Assembly (NCBI RefSeq): GCF_026113935.1
Contig: NZ_JAPEUL010000011.1
Location: 310,001-374,000 of the forward strand
Source: Marinomonas rhodophyticola
GTDB lineage: Bacteria; Pseudomonadota; Gammaproteobacteria; Pseudomonadales; Marinomonadaceae
Length of the DNA stretch: 64,000 bases
Reading direction: 5' to 3'
Under the pieces are notes generated by a model that did not search any database, was not told the origin of the DNA, and was given only the letters and a program-made list of their open reading frames with translations. Made by a program: the position numbers and the translations under genes. Below, piece after piece: positions 38,229 through 47,531 of the stretch; positions within the stretch are counted from its first letter, which is position 1, and each line of letters opens with the position of its first letter.

Positions 38229-39110
38229 TTATTTGGCTGTTACTGTTTTTGCGTTAGTAAATTTTTGGTTGAATTTGTCATTGACCCAAAGCGCCATCAA
38301 GATAATTCCGCCGCCGATGGCTAATCGAAAAATATCGGCATCGCGATTCCAGAAGACCACATTGACAATTATGCCTGCTGGGATGAGCAAGTTATTTGCC
38401 ACAGCCAACGTGCCTATGTTCACCATCGTCGCCCCTTTGTTCCAAGCAAAATAGCCTAAACCAGAAGCCACAATCCCAAGGTAAATCAGAATACTCCATT
38501 GTAGCGTCGTTGTAGGCAGTTGTTCTGTGTTGCCCATAGCGATATAACATGGAATGACCACCGCCAAGGCACCAATAAAAAACCAACCAAATACCGTGCG
38601 TTGTGGCAGGTCTGGGCGCTCTTTTGCGATTATTCGTTTATAGCCTACTTGGCCTGCGGCAAAACACATGTTGGCACACTGCACTATAATTAAGCCTTTG
38701 ATGAAGCCTTCGTCCACACCTTGGTAACGGATCGCGACAGCGCCAAGAATGGCCAATGATGCGCTGATGGCAAAGCCGATGTTGAGGCGTTTATCCAGCA
38801 TGTCGTTGATAAGTGTGACATACAAGGGGGTCATTACAGTGAACAATAGCACTTCTGGAACGGAGAGATACAAGAAAGATTGATAGTAAAAGCCGTACAT
38901 AATACCAAGCTGTAGTGCGCCACATATCATCAGTTTTAGGGCGATTTTTGCTTCTATTTGACGCAGTTTTAAAAAAGGTAAAAAGACCAATGTTGCAAGG
39001 GATACTCGCATCAGAACAGAGAACCAAGCGTCGACTTGGCCAGCAAGATAAACCCCAATTAAACTAAATGAAAAAGCCCAAAGTAAGGTAACGGCTATAA
39101 GTATTGGCAT
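38229..39110 (-). CDS. EamA/DMT family permease
   Basis: A drug/metabolite transporter with ten predicted membrane helices in two EamA halves (TLLWAFSFSLIGVYLAGQ near 8-25; VASGLGYFAWNKGATMVNIGTL in the second half). It probably exports or imports a small metabolite. ATG 39110 is chosen because GGAAG lies 10 nt upstream, inside an earlier in-frame ATG at 39125 that lacks a ribosome site. It is divergent from ompW. Confidence 0.88.
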   Translation of the reverse strand: MPILIAVTLLWAFSFSLIGVYLAGQVDAWFSVLMRVSLATLVFLPFLKLRQIEAKIALKLMICGALQLGIMYGFYYQSFLYLSVPEVLLFTVMTPLYVTLINDMLDKRLNIGFAISASLAILGAVAIRYQGVDEGFIKGLIIVQCANMCFAAGQVGYKRIIAKERPDLPQRTVFGWFFIGALAVVIPCYIAMGNTEQLPTTTLQWSILIYLGIVASGLGYFAWNKGATMVNIGTLAVANNLLIPAGIIVNVVFWNRDADIFRLAIGGGIILMALWVNDKFNQKFTNAKTVTAK

Positions 39111-39425
39111 GCAGATTTCTTCCATAAGAAAATATTTCGCAAAGTTTACCGATAAATTGAGCTACGGTAAATTAGTTTACTTTTATATTTCAATGGGTTT
39201 ACTAGTGTTATTTTTGTGATCTATTTTTTGATTTTGTCTTTTTGTATGCACAGTTGGGTGGAAAGTGATTTGATTGGGGTAGTTCATCTTTTCTTGATCT
39301 AATCGATATGCTGTGTTTATCGCGGCTGACCAGGGAGTAAAACCTTGATCTAGGTTAATAATTTAAATATTTATCCTGTTACCTTTTAGTCACAGACATG
39401 TTGTTTGACTAATAAGGAATCGATT
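39111..39425. other. Intergenic region between the EamA gene and ompW
   Basis: This 315-bp AT-rich stretch has no open frame worth naming. CTTGATCTA occurs twice, at 39293-39301 and 39344-39352; the second continues as TTGATCTAGGTTAA, a partial match to the FNR/ANR consensus (TTGAT-N4-ATCAA). OmpW genes are FNR-controlled in enteric bacteria, so an anaerobic regulator site is possible but weak. Confidence 0.3.
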
Positions 39426-40037
39426 ATGAAAGCTATACTTCCCATTGCCCTTGTTTCTGCGTTTTGTTCCTCTGTTGCTTTAGCCCATGATGCTGGTGAT
39501 ATTTTTGTTCGTGGCGGTCTTGCTGTGGTTATGCCGAATGAAAGTAGTGATAATGTATTGAATAAAGGTGAATTAAAGATTGATAACGATACTCAGGTTG
39601 GAGTGACTTTGACCTATATGTTGACGGAGCAATTTGGTGTTGAGCTATTAGCTGCTACACCTTTTACTCACAAAGTATCGACAAAAGGTTTGGGAGAAGT
39701 GGCCGAAGTCTCTCATTTACCGCCTTCTCTCATGGCGCAATATTATTTTGCTCAAGCGAACAGTCAAATTCGTCCTTATGTTGGCGCTGGCGTGAATTAT
39801 ACCGTTTTCTTTGATGAAAAAGGCAAAGGGGCGTTAGCTGGTACGGATGTGAATCTTGATAACTCTTTTGGTTTGGCAGCTCAAGTCGGTGTTGATGTGA
39901 ATTTTGCTGAAAACTGGTTTGCGAATGCATCGCTTTGGTACATGGATATTAACACTGACGTGCACACAAGCGTTGGAACCATTGATGCTGATATTGATCC
40001 AGTCACCTTTATGGGCAGTGTGGGTTACACCTTTTAA
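39426..40037 (+). CDS. ompW: OmpW family outer-membrane protein
   Basis: A 203-residue eight-stranded beta-barrel. The signal peptide MKAILPIALVSAFCSSVALA is followed by HDAGDIFVRGGLAVVMPNESS, the usual OmpW opening, and the chain ends in Tyr-Thr-Phe as outer-membrane barrels do. Family members form narrow channels for hydrophobic molecules and change with oxygen and stress. ATG 39426 is chosen because AAGGAA lies 6 nt upstream and because it gives a normal signal peptide. Confidence 0.93.
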   Translation: MKAILPIALVSAFCSSVALAHDAGDIFVRGGLAVVMPNESSDNVLNKGELKIDNDTQVGVTLTYMLTEQFGVELLAATPFTHKVSTKGLGEVAEVSHLPPSLMAQYYFAQANSQIRPYVGAGVNYTVFFDEKGKGALAGTDVNLDNSFGLAAQVGVDVNFAENWFANASLWYMDINTDVHTSVGTIDADIDPVTFMGSVGYTF

Positions 40038-40062
40038 TATTGTTCTGCGATTAATGACAATG

Positions 40063-40095
40063 AAGGCTTTGATTTTCGGATCAAAGCCTTTTTTA
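40063..40095 (+). terminator. Terminator of ompW
   Basis: A perfect 10-bp stem AAGGCTTTGA/TCAAAGCCTT with an 8-nt loop is followed by a T-tract. Confidence 0.88.
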
Positions 40096-40169
40096 TTGGT
40101 GCTTTTTAGTGTTTATATTCGAAACCTTTTATAATGTTTTATCATTTTTGTAGTAGGGAAGCCTGAATC

Positions 40170-40805
40170 GTGTCTGAGTGGTTAACCAAATATGAAGTGC
40201 AATTCTATGCCTTTTTAGATACTCAAAAGCATACCGATGTCGCTCACGATCTCGCTCATATTAATCGAGTGGTTAAGATTGCTCGGCAATTGGCCTGTGA
40301 GGAACAGGCCGATCTAGCGATAGTGATACCAGCGGCGTATTTGCATGATTGCGTGTCTTTGCCCAAAGATCATGTACAGCGGCATCTAGCTTCCACGTTG
40401 GCAGGAGACAAAGCCGTTGATTTTTTGCGTTCAATTGCTTATCCAAAAGAGTATTATGACGCAATTTATCATGCGATTCGGTACCACAGCTTTAGTGCTG
40501 ATGTGAAGCCAGAAACGCTTGAGGCCAAAATCGTTCAGGATGCTGATCGATTGGACGCTCTGGGGGCTATCGGTATTGCTCGTTGTATGCAAGTGAGTGG
40601 TGCAATAAACAGAGTTTTATATGCGCAGGATGATCCCTTTTGTGATGAGCGTAAGCCTGATGATGGACGTTATGCAATTGATCATTTTTATAATAAGTTG
40701 TTTCGTATTGCGGATGGTTTAAACACGCCTTCGGCTAGGTTGGAAGGCAGGAGGCGTGAAAAAATAATGCGCATTTTCTTAGAGCAATTAGCGTTAGAAA
40801 TCTAA
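40170..40805 (+). CDS. HD-domain phosphohydrolase, YedJ-like
   Basis: A 211-residue metal-dependent phosphohydrolase of the HD superfamily, similar in size and layout to E. coli YedJ. Metal ligands are visible as DLAHINRV (His near 30), the AAYLHDC His-Asp pair near 62-63 and a later Asp in VQDADRLDALGAIGIAR near 123. The substrate of this subgroup is unknown, possibly a nucleotide or phosphorylated metabolite. It lies just after the ompW terminator and is probably transcribed alone. Confidence 0.88.
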   Translation: MSEWLTKYEVQFYAFLDTQKHTDVAHDLAHINRVVKIARQLACEEQADLAIVIPAAYLHDCVSLPKDHVQRHLASTLAGDKAVDFLRSIAYPKEYYDAIYHAIRYHSFSADVKPETLEAKIVQDADRLDALGAIGIARCMQVSGAINRVLYAQDDPFCDERKPDDGRYAIDHFYNKLFRIADGLNTPSARLEGRRREKIMRIFLEQLALEI

Positions 40806-40832
40806 TGACATTCTGCTTGTGTAAAAAACGTA

Positions 40833-41279
40833 TTATGCTTTGTTATTGATCGCATTCAGGTTCGAGAGCATTTTTTCACCGATGGTCAAAAAATGCTTCA
40901 GCTCTTCATCGCTAATATCTGCCCTCATCTCTTTTAGTACCGCTTGATCGGCACTGGCTAACTCTTGATAACACTGCATTCCACGTGGCGTTAATTTGAG
41001 AAACTGACTGCGTTTATCTATCGGGTTTGGCATTTTGGTCACGAGTGACTGATTTATCAACTCCTGGACCAATCGAGTGATCTGACCCTTGTCCTTCTCT
41101 GTGATGTCAGCAAGATAATTTGCGGTGCAGTTTTGTGTATCGTGAATGTTTTTTAAAATCATAAAATACATTGGAGATAGGGAGAGTTGTTTTTCTTTCA
41201 TGATGTTTTTCATGGAAGTCTTTAGCCCGCCAATTGTATTCATGAAGAGTGTTTGAAGCGCTGATTCAGTATTATGCAT
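40833..41279 (-). CDS. MarR-family transcriptional regulator
   Basis: A 148-residue winged-helix repressor: TANYLADITEKDKGQITRLVQELINQSLV is split over helix and recognition helix (residues about 52-80), followed by the wing DKRSQFLKLTPRG. ATG 41279 is preferred because GGGA lies 6 nt before it; an ATG at 41291 is possible. It is divergent from the DUF2798 gene, with two operator-like dyads between them, so it likely represses both and responds to a small ligand. Confidence 0.9.
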   Translation of the reverse strand: MHNTESALQTLFMNTIGGLKTSMKNIMKEKQLSLSPMYFMILKNIHDTQNCTANYLADITEKDKGQITRLVQELINQSLVTKMPNPIDKRSQFLKLTPRGMQCYQELASADQAVLKEMRADISDEELKHFLTIGEKMLSNLNAINNKA

Positions 41280-41293
41280 AGTGATTCCCATGT

Positions 41294-41338
41294 AGTTGAC
41301 AAAGTCAACTTAATGTATTATAGTTGCTTTTGTCAATT
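41294..41338. promoter_or_regulatory. Tandem MarR-type operators
   Basis: AGTTGACAAAGTCAACT (41294-41310) is a perfect 7-bp dyad. AGTTGCTTTTGTCAATT (41322-41338) keeps the same AGTTG and GTCAA half sites and the same spacing. The centres are 28 bp apart, about 2.7 turns. They lie in the short gap between the divergent MarR and DUF2798 genes. Confidence 0.7.
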
Positions 41339-41377
41339 AGTTTTATTCTCACACTATCATTCCTTGGAAGGGTATCT

Positions 41378-41827
41378 ATGTCAAAAAAAATTCAGAAAGT
41401 TGCCATCATTATCAGTTTTATTGTGGTTATCGGGGGATTTTTAACCTTTTTAATGACTTGGCGAAATATGGGTTTTTCTAGTCATTTTATTGCTGCTTGG
41501 TTGTCGTCGTTTGCATTGTGTATTTTATGTATTGCACCAATCGGTGGTGTGATTTCTATTGTGACGAATAGTCTTGTCAATAAAGTGTTTTACACTTTGT
41601 CTATGATGCAAAAAAATATTGTTTTCGGGCTTATCATGGCGGTGATAATGGAATCTATTATGGCTATCGTAACAACAATAAATTTGCATGGTTTTCTTGT
41701 TCTAAATGAGTTTGTTGCTTTGTGGGGGGCGACTTTTATTTCTGCGTTACCTGCAGGTCTGGTTATTTCTATTTTAATGTCGCTTGTGATTAAGCCAAAA
41801 TTGGCTGTTTTTTGGGCTAAAGCTTAA
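41378..41827 (+). CDS. DUF2798 membrane protein
   Basis: A 149-residue protein with four hydrophobic helices. The repeated short unit (SFIVVIGGFLTFLMTWRNMG and its later counterpart IMAVIMESIMAIVTTINLHG) fits DUF2798, a family of small inner-membrane proteins of unknown function often found next to MarR regulators. ATG 41378 has GGAAGGG upstream. It is probably the main target of the divergent MarR protein, perhaps in efflux or stress response; this is inferred. Confidence 0.72.
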   Translation: MSKKIQKVAIIISFIVVIGGFLTFLMTWRNMGFSSHFIAAWLSSFALCILCIAPIGGVISIVTNSLVNKVFYTLSMMQKNIVFGLIMAVIMESIMAIVTTINLHGFLVLNEFVALWGATFISALPAGLVISILMSLVIKPKLAVFWAKA

Positions 41828-41928
41828 AATAATTTCTTGATATGAAAGCTATTAGAAAAAGATGATGAGGCTCAACTTAGTCATCGCCCGATGTGGTTTC
41901 CACGACTTCAATAATACTCAGTGGCCGA

Positions 41929-42258
41929 TTAAGCAAAAAGCAGATAGCAGTTGCCTTGTTCCATTCCGACAGTGGCTTTCTTTAATTGACTGCCTTGGCA
42001 AGGACCAGTAATACATACACCATCTGAAGGTGAAAAAAGGGCGCCGTGGTGGTGACATTGTAGATAATCGCCCTCGTCGTCAAGTACAGACTCAGAAGAC
42101 CAGTTAAGGGGTTTGTTTTGGTGGGGGCACAGGTTTTCGAAAGCGATAATCTGTCCCTTTTGTTTCGTGACTAAGAACGTAGACTGTTCGACAGTGATAT
42201 TGAGCGCTTTGCCTTCTGGAAGGTCGTGCGCGTTCGGTATTAGATATTTATTAAACAC
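41929..42258 (-). CDS. Small Rieske [2Fe-2S] protein
   Basis: A 109-residue Rieske ferredoxin-like protein. Cluster ligands are in CPHQNKPLN (residues 44-52) and CHHHGALFSPSDG (near 68-80), with the late GPCQG turn. It lacks any oxygenase or reductase partner nearby, so it could serve an aromatic-ring or similar oxygenase, or act as the small subunit of a reductase. The electron donor and acceptor are unknown. Confidence 0.88.
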   Translation of the reverse strand: MFNKYLIPNAHDLPEGKALNITVEQSTFLVTKQKGQIIAFENLCPHQNKPLNWSSESVLDDEGDYLQCHHHGALFSPSDGVCITGPCQGSQLKKATVGMEQGNCYLLFA

Positions 42259-42297
42259 GTGATTACCGCACTTTTTTATGATGAATGTTGTTTATTC

Positions 42298-42387
42298 CAA
42301 CAGAATTGCTGCTTTCCATAATTATGCGAACTAAGAGAAGTTACGATTACAGCGATACTCTTAGTGGTGTTTTGTCCAATTCTGTTG
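42298..42387. repeat. Nested inverted repeats upstream of the PBP1b gene
   Basis: The outer arms CAACAGAATTG (42298-42308) and CAATTCTGTTG (42377-42387) are perfect complements of 11 bp. Inner arms ACTAAGAG (42330-42337) and CTCTTAGT (42358-42365) are also perfect. The 90-bp unit may fold as a long hairpin or be a small mobile-repeat remnant. It fills the middle of the 287-bp gap between the Rieske gene and the PBP1b gene. Confidence 0.5.
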
Positions 42388-42545
42388 CCGACTGAGCTGG
42401 TGAAATTCAGGAAAATGTCAGTTAAATAAACTTTCCGTGATCAAAGACTCTAAAGTGCTATTACTCACGAGTCAATATGCAAGAATTAAGTTAGTTGTTT
42501 TTGGATCGTTGCTTGCTGACATCAAGCTCCTTATAATTGTCAGTT

Positions 42546-44844
42546 ATGACTAAAAAAACGCCTGCAAAACCTTCGTCTAAGTCCTCGACACAAAAGAAAA
42601 AAACCTAAATCTTCTTTGCTGAAGAGAGTATTCAGCACCCTTTTTAAATGGGGGCTCATCGTTACTTTAGTTGGTAGTATTCCTTTCTCTGTTTGGGTGT
42701 GGTGGTTGAATGGACAAGTGGTGAGTCGTTTCGAAGGGCAGAAATGGCAAGTGCCTTCTGAAGTCTACAGTGCGCCCATAGTTTTGCGTAATGGTGCACC
42801 TTGGAATAAGCAAGATCTTGAAGACTTACTAGAAGAGACAGGGTATCGATTTGGGCGTAACAGTCAGAATGTTGGTTGGGCTGCTCGTAGTCAGACAAAA
42901 GTAAGCGCTCATTTGCGCTCATATATTGATCACTTAGGCTTTCATAAAAGTGAAAGACGCATTTTTTCGTTTCAAAACGGACGGTTGGTGATACAGGCAC
43001 TGAATGGTGACGAAATTGCAGAAGCGAGAATTGAGCCTCAGCGTATCGGTTTTTTGTATGGTGGTAATACAGAGAGCCGCCAAATTTTGACCTATGATGA
43101 CATTCCCAAGCCTTTAATGGATATTTTGATTGCTGTTGAAGATCAAGATTTTTATGAGCACTGGGGGATTTCTTTAACCGGTATGGCTCGCGCTTTGGTG
43201 GTGAATTTTACTCATGGCTCACGACGTCAAGGTGGTTCTACTCTGACTCAGCAGTTAGTTAAAAATATGTATTTGACTTCTGAGCGTACCTACACGCGTA
43301 AGCTGACAGAAGTCGTAATGAGTATCCTGCTTGAATATCATTATTCAAAAGAAGCCATTATTACGGCTTATATGAATGAAGTGTATTTGGCTCAGCTGGG
43401 TAATAGTGCCTTACATGGCTTTGCCGCTGCGAGTCAGCATTTCTTTGGTCGTCCACTTAATGAGTTAAACATTGACGAGTTTGCCTTGCTGGTGGGTATG
43501 GTGAAAGGTCCTTCTTTATATAATCCCGAACGCTTTCCAAAACGCGCCAAAGATAGACGTAACATGGTATTGGCAGTATTGAAAGGTCAGGGACGGTTAT
43601 CCGATGCAGATTACAATCGTTTAATAAAGCAGCCTCTTCGGCTCGCCAGTAAGAAAAAAGAGCGTTCTATATTTGGCGATTATTTAGACTTGGTGGCTAT
43701 GCAGCTGTCGAGAGATTTTGATGAAAGCACTCTGGCAACCAAGAATTTACGAATTTACACTGGTGTTGATATTCGAGCCCAGCGTGCGGCAAGTTTAGCT
43801 ATGCAACGCCAAGTGCAGGTGTTAGAAAAGCGAGACCCTAAACTAAGAGGGTTACAAGGCGCTATGGTGGTAACAGATAGACTGTCAGGTCAAGTTCGCG
43901 CTGTCGTAGGATCAAGTGGTCAAGTTTATACGGGATTTAATCGAGCATTAGGGGCGGTGAGACCGATCGGTTCATTAGTGAAACCTCCGTTGTATTTATC
44001 AGCATTAGCAACGGGGCGTTTTACTTGGTGGTCTAAGATTGAAGATAAAAAACTGCGTTTTAATGTAGGTGGGAAAACTTGGGAGCCTGAAAATTACGAC
44101 AGACAGACCCATGGAGAAGTGCATCTTTATGAAGCTATGGCAAAGTCCTATAACTTGGCCACGGTGTCCTTGGCGCAACAAATAGGCTTTGATCGAGTTG
44201 GTGACACTTTAAGGCAGCTTGGTGTGAAACGACCATTTACTATGCATCCTGCTGTGGCTTTGGGGGCATTGGAGTTATCGCCGTTTGAAGTGTCACGCTT
44301 GTACCAGCCAATAGCATCGCAGGGAAAGAGTAGTGAGCTTGGTGTCGTACTTGCTGTGATGGATCAGAATGATCAGCTCATGAAGCGGTTTGATCAACAT
44401 AATGATGTGCCTTTCACCGATGCTGTGTTGGCTGTAACTTTGGATGGAATGACAAAAACACCAAAAATTGGAACGGCGCGTGCTGCTCAAGCGGCCTTTC
44501 CAAATCTGAATTTTGCCGCTAAAACGGGAACAACCAACCAACAAAAAGACAGCTGGTTTGTTGGCATTACAGGTGATTACTCGTCTACGGTATGGTTGGG
44601 GGATGATGACAATGTGCCATTAAGTATCACTGGCAGCAGTGGTGCGCAAAACGTTTGGATAGACTTTACTCGTCATGTTAATCCAATCTCTTTACCTGAA
44701 AACTTGCCTGATGGTGCTGCACGTTTCAGTGTATTAGACAGTCAGTTTGAAATTGCGGCGGATCGTTGCAAAGAGAAGACGACATTAGCCTTTATTCTAG
44801 GAACTGAACCAAAAGATAGTAGCTCATGTTTTTGGCCTTTTTAG
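42546..44844 (+). pseudogene. mrcB: Penicillin-binding protein 1b, frame broken in a poly-A tract near 42600
   Basis: A bifunctional peptidoglycan synthase: a short basic cytosolic tail, one membrane helix (near 35-55), a UB2H-like region, the transglycosylase (EDQDFYEHWG, GGSTLTQQLVKN, AYMNEVYLAQ) and the transpeptidase (catalytic Ser in IGSLVKPPLY, the SYN triad residue, KTGTTNQQKDSW). The tail MTKKTPAKPSSKSSTQKKK from ATG 42546 is in another frame; removing one A from the A7 run at 42597-42603 joins it to KPKSSLLKRVFS and gives 765 residues, near family length. An essential-type gene, so a sequencing error is likely. Confidence 0.9.
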
Positions 44845-45119
44845 TTTGTCTTTATATGAAAGATAAAAAGAAGATTGATAATTCTTTTATTCTTATATAG
44901 CCTTTTAGGTTGTTGAAAATAAAAAGGTTACTGTTTAGGTCGATCTTTACTGAGCATTTTAGGTGCCTTTACGGAAGTAGGATATTAGACAATACAGGAG
45001 ATTTAGTTGTCGTACTGAGAAGACGTGTTAGGCTCTTCTTGGAAATAACACCACCTTGATACTTAGAAGAAAAATGCTTTTGGTTATTTTAATTTTATAG
45101 GTAATGGAGTGGCGCGGCT

Positions 45120-45956
45120 ATGCGGCTTTACACATATGCAGTTGGCTGTTTTTTTGCAGCAACTTTTTTTAATGCTGGTATGGCTTTTGGCGTAACAAAT
45201 TTGCCTCTGACCTCTTCTTGTAACGCTCTCACAGCCACAGGTAATTCTGAGTATCCACCTTTCTTGTGGCGAGAAAATGACACATCAACAGAACTTCATG
45301 GTGTGAATCGCCTTGTTATTGATGAGCTTAGTCGGCGTATTGATATTCCTATCACACTTGTTCATTCTGGTCCTTGGTCTCGTGCTCAGACAGAAGTTAA
45401 AAATGGTCGTATTGATTTAATGGCTGGGGCTTTCTACACGAATGAGCGCGCAGATTATATGGATTATTTCACGCCTGTGATATTGCATACGACAAGTGTT
45501 GTTTGGCAGCGCAAAGATAAAACTTTTCCTTTTAGTAAAAAGGAAGATTTAAAAGGTAAGTGGGGGGTCACGGTCATTAACAACAGTTTTGGTCAAGAGT
45601 TTGATCAATATGCCCAGCGTAATTTGAATATTTTGGCTGTTTCTAGTCTATCACAAGCTTTGCGTATGCTTGAGGCTGATAGAGTGGATTACGTTTTGTA
45701 TGAAAAGAGCCCTGCTCATGCTTATGCCACCATGTTGGGATTGTCCGATTTTATTGTGGCGGCAGTGCCATATATTAGTAGTGAGGGTTTGTACCTGACT
45801 ATGTCTAAAAAATCGCCTTGTAATGATAGCGGAATCAAACAGCGTATTGCGACGGCGCTGCAAGAAATGAAGCAAGATGGCTTTACTGAACAAGCACTGA
45901 TTAATGGCGTTCAAGAATGGGAAGCGCATAGTAGCATTAGTGTGGTCTTGCCTTAG
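45120..45956 (+). CDS. Periplasmic amino-acid-binding-like protein (SBP family 3)
   Basis: A 278-residue exported protein with a signal peptide ending near Gly-Met-Ala-Phe-Gly (residues 20-24). The fold is that of the extracellular solute-binding family 3 (GNSEYPPFLWREN near 41, GRIDLMAGAFYTNERADYMDYFTP near 98-120, the hinge strand VDYVLYEKSPAHA). No ABC permease or ATPase genes are close, so it may be an orphan binding protein or a sensor-like one. The ligand is likely a polar amino acid or similar compound. Confidence 0.85.
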   Translation: MRLYTYAVGCFFAATFFNAGMAFGVTNLPLTSSCNALTATGNSEYPPFLWRENDTSTELHGVNRLVIDELSRRIDIPITLVHSGPWSRAQTEVKNGRIDLMAGAFYTNERADYMDYFTPVILHTTSVVWQRKDKTFPFSKKEDLKGKWGVTVINNSFGQEFDQYAQRNLNILAVSSLSQALRMLEADRVDYVLYEKSPAHAYATMLGLSDFIVAAVPYISSEGLYLTMSKKSPCNDSGIKQRIATALQEMKQDGFTEQALINGVQEWEAHSSISVVLP

Positions 45957-45968
45957 TATGCTGAGAGC

Positions 45969-46002
45969 AAAAAAAGCGAAGCAAAGTTGCTTCGCTTTTT
46001 TA
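45969..46002. terminator. Bidirectional terminator between the binding protein gene and glgA
   Basis: A long perfect stem AAAAAGCGAAGCAA/TTGCTTCGCTTTTT with A/T tracts on both sides serves two convergent genes. Confidence 0.88.
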
Positions 46003-46005
46003 TTT

Positions 46006-47439
46006 TTAGCGATTTAACAAGGACTGGTATAAATCAACCCACTGATCTGTAACAGCTTCCCAACTGTAATCATAACGCATGGCATTTTGTTGTTTTTGTA
46101 GCCAGCGATTGCCATCATAGAAGCACGCCATGCATCTTTCCATGGCCAGTTTTAGGGATTCTCCATTGGCCTCTTTAAAGACAAAGCCATTGGCTTTGTC
46201 GCCCTCTTCAAACACAGTGTCTGCTAATCCTCCGGTTTGCCTTACAACGGGTAATGTGGCGTATTTTAAGGCATACAGCTGTGTTAACCCGCAAGGCTCA
46301 AAACGTGAGGGTATGAGCAGGGCATCGATACCCGCTTGTATTCGGTGAGAGTAATCTTCGAAATACCCAATACGAACGGCGACTTGTTGCGGGTAATTTT
46401 TTTGTAATTCTAAATAGCCTGACTCTAGGTTTTTATCACCAGAGCCAAGCACAATCAGTCTAGCACCCTTGTCTAATAATGAGGGCATAACGTGTAATAC
46501 AAGATCCAGTCCTTTTTGTTCAGTGAGTCGACTCACAACACCAAATACGGGATAGTTAAGGTCTTCTGACAACGAGTTTTCTCGCAATAAAGCAAGCTTG
46601 TTTGTTTGTTTTAAATGAAGCGTGTCTATGTCGTAATTTTGCGGAATGAGTGCGTCTTTTTCTGGTGACCATTGGTTGTAATCAACGCCATTGAGGATGC
46701 CACTTAATTTATTTTGCATCGCTCTTAGGGTGCCATCTAGGCCGTCTCCATATTCAGGCGTGAGAATTTCTTGTGCATAGGTTGGACTGACCGTGGTAAT
46801 TGCGTCGGCATACACTAAGCCTGCTTTAAGTCCTGAGAATCGACCATAAAACTCCATGCCATGCATGCTTAAGAGTTCTGGTGATAAGTGTGTGTCTGAA
46901 AATTGATTCATATCAAAACTACCGTTATAACGTAAATTATGTACGGTGGTTACAATAGGAATGTGGTCTACTTTCCAACTTTTAAGATAGGCAGCTGCAA
47001 ACCCAGTTTGCCAGTCGTTTAAGTGTAGAACATCTGCTTGCCAATCTATTAGGTTGCCGTGCAACGCTAATGTTGCAACAGCCCAAGAAAGGGCGGCAAA
47101 GCGTATGTGATTGTCTTGAAAGTCGATGCCATTTTTGTCGACGTAGGGACCGTCTTCACGCTCGTAAAGTGCTTGGCATTGTAATAGCCAGATTGGTGTG
47201 TCATTGTCAGGAATGTGGGTTTCAAGTAACAGTAAATCTCCAACGCCAAATGGATTTCCTAAGTTGATACTCTTTTGAATAGGCGCTACTTTTTTTAGTA
47301 TGCCTTGATACGCTGGCATGATAAGTTTGATATCGTGGCCTTTGTTTCTTAACGCGACAGGTAGTGCGCCAGCCACATCGGCTAATCCACCTGTTTTGAT
47401 TAGGGGGTAAATTTCGGAAGCAGCAAAGAGTATTTTCAT
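46006..47439 (-). CDS. glgA: Glycogen synthase (ADP-glucose dependent)
   Basis: A 477-residue GT5 enzyme, the usual size for bacterial GlgA, which adds glucose from ADP-glucose to glycogen. The start MKILFAASEIYPLIKTGGLADV holds the ADP-glucose-binding KTGGL; the second domain has VVSRLTEQKGLDLV, IPSRFEPCGLTQLYALKYATLPVV and RQTGGLADTV. It is divergent from glgC across a 92-bp gap, so both enzymes of glycogen synthesis may share control. No branching or degrading enzymes are in view. Confidence 0.96.
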   Translation of the reverse strand: MKILFAASEIYPLIKTGGLADVAGALPVALRNKGHDIKLIMPAYQGILKKVAPIQKSINLGNPFGVGDLLLLETHIPDNDTPIWLLQCQALYEREDGPYVDKNGIDFQDNHIRFAALSWAVATLALHGNLIDWQADVLHLNDWQTGFAAAYLKSWKVDHIPIVTTVHNLRYNGSFDMNQFSDTHLSPELLSMHGMEFYGRFSGLKAGLVYADAITTVSPTYAQEILTPEYGDGLDGTLRAMQNKLSGILNGVDYNQWSPEKDALIPQNYDIDTLHLKQTNKLALLRENSLSEDLNYPVFGVVSRLTEQKGLDLVLHVMPSLLDKGARLIVLGSGDKNLESGYLELQKNYPQQVAVRIGYFEDYSHRIQAGIDALLIPSRFEPCGLTQLYALKYATLPVVRQTGGLADTVFEEGDKANGFVFKEANGESLKLAMERCMACFYDGNRWLQKQQNAMRYDYSWEAVTDQWVDLYQSLLNR

Positions 47440-47531
47440 TATTAGTCATCTTATTGATTTGGAATAATGATCAGAGTATACCTAAATAGGACTTCAAATA
47501 GGTGTGTTGATAAAAATTTTAAGGGCATCAC

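Noticed and set aside
39345-39358. FNR site upstream of ompW as a firm call.
   Set aside because: Only the first half site matches fully; the second has two mismatches, so it is mentioned only as a weak possibility.
42590-42606. AAAAAAC in the PBP1b gene as a programmed -1 frameshift site.
   Set aside because: The downstream frame is reached by a +1 shift (or loss of one A), not -1, so the slippery heptamer would lead into the wrong frame.
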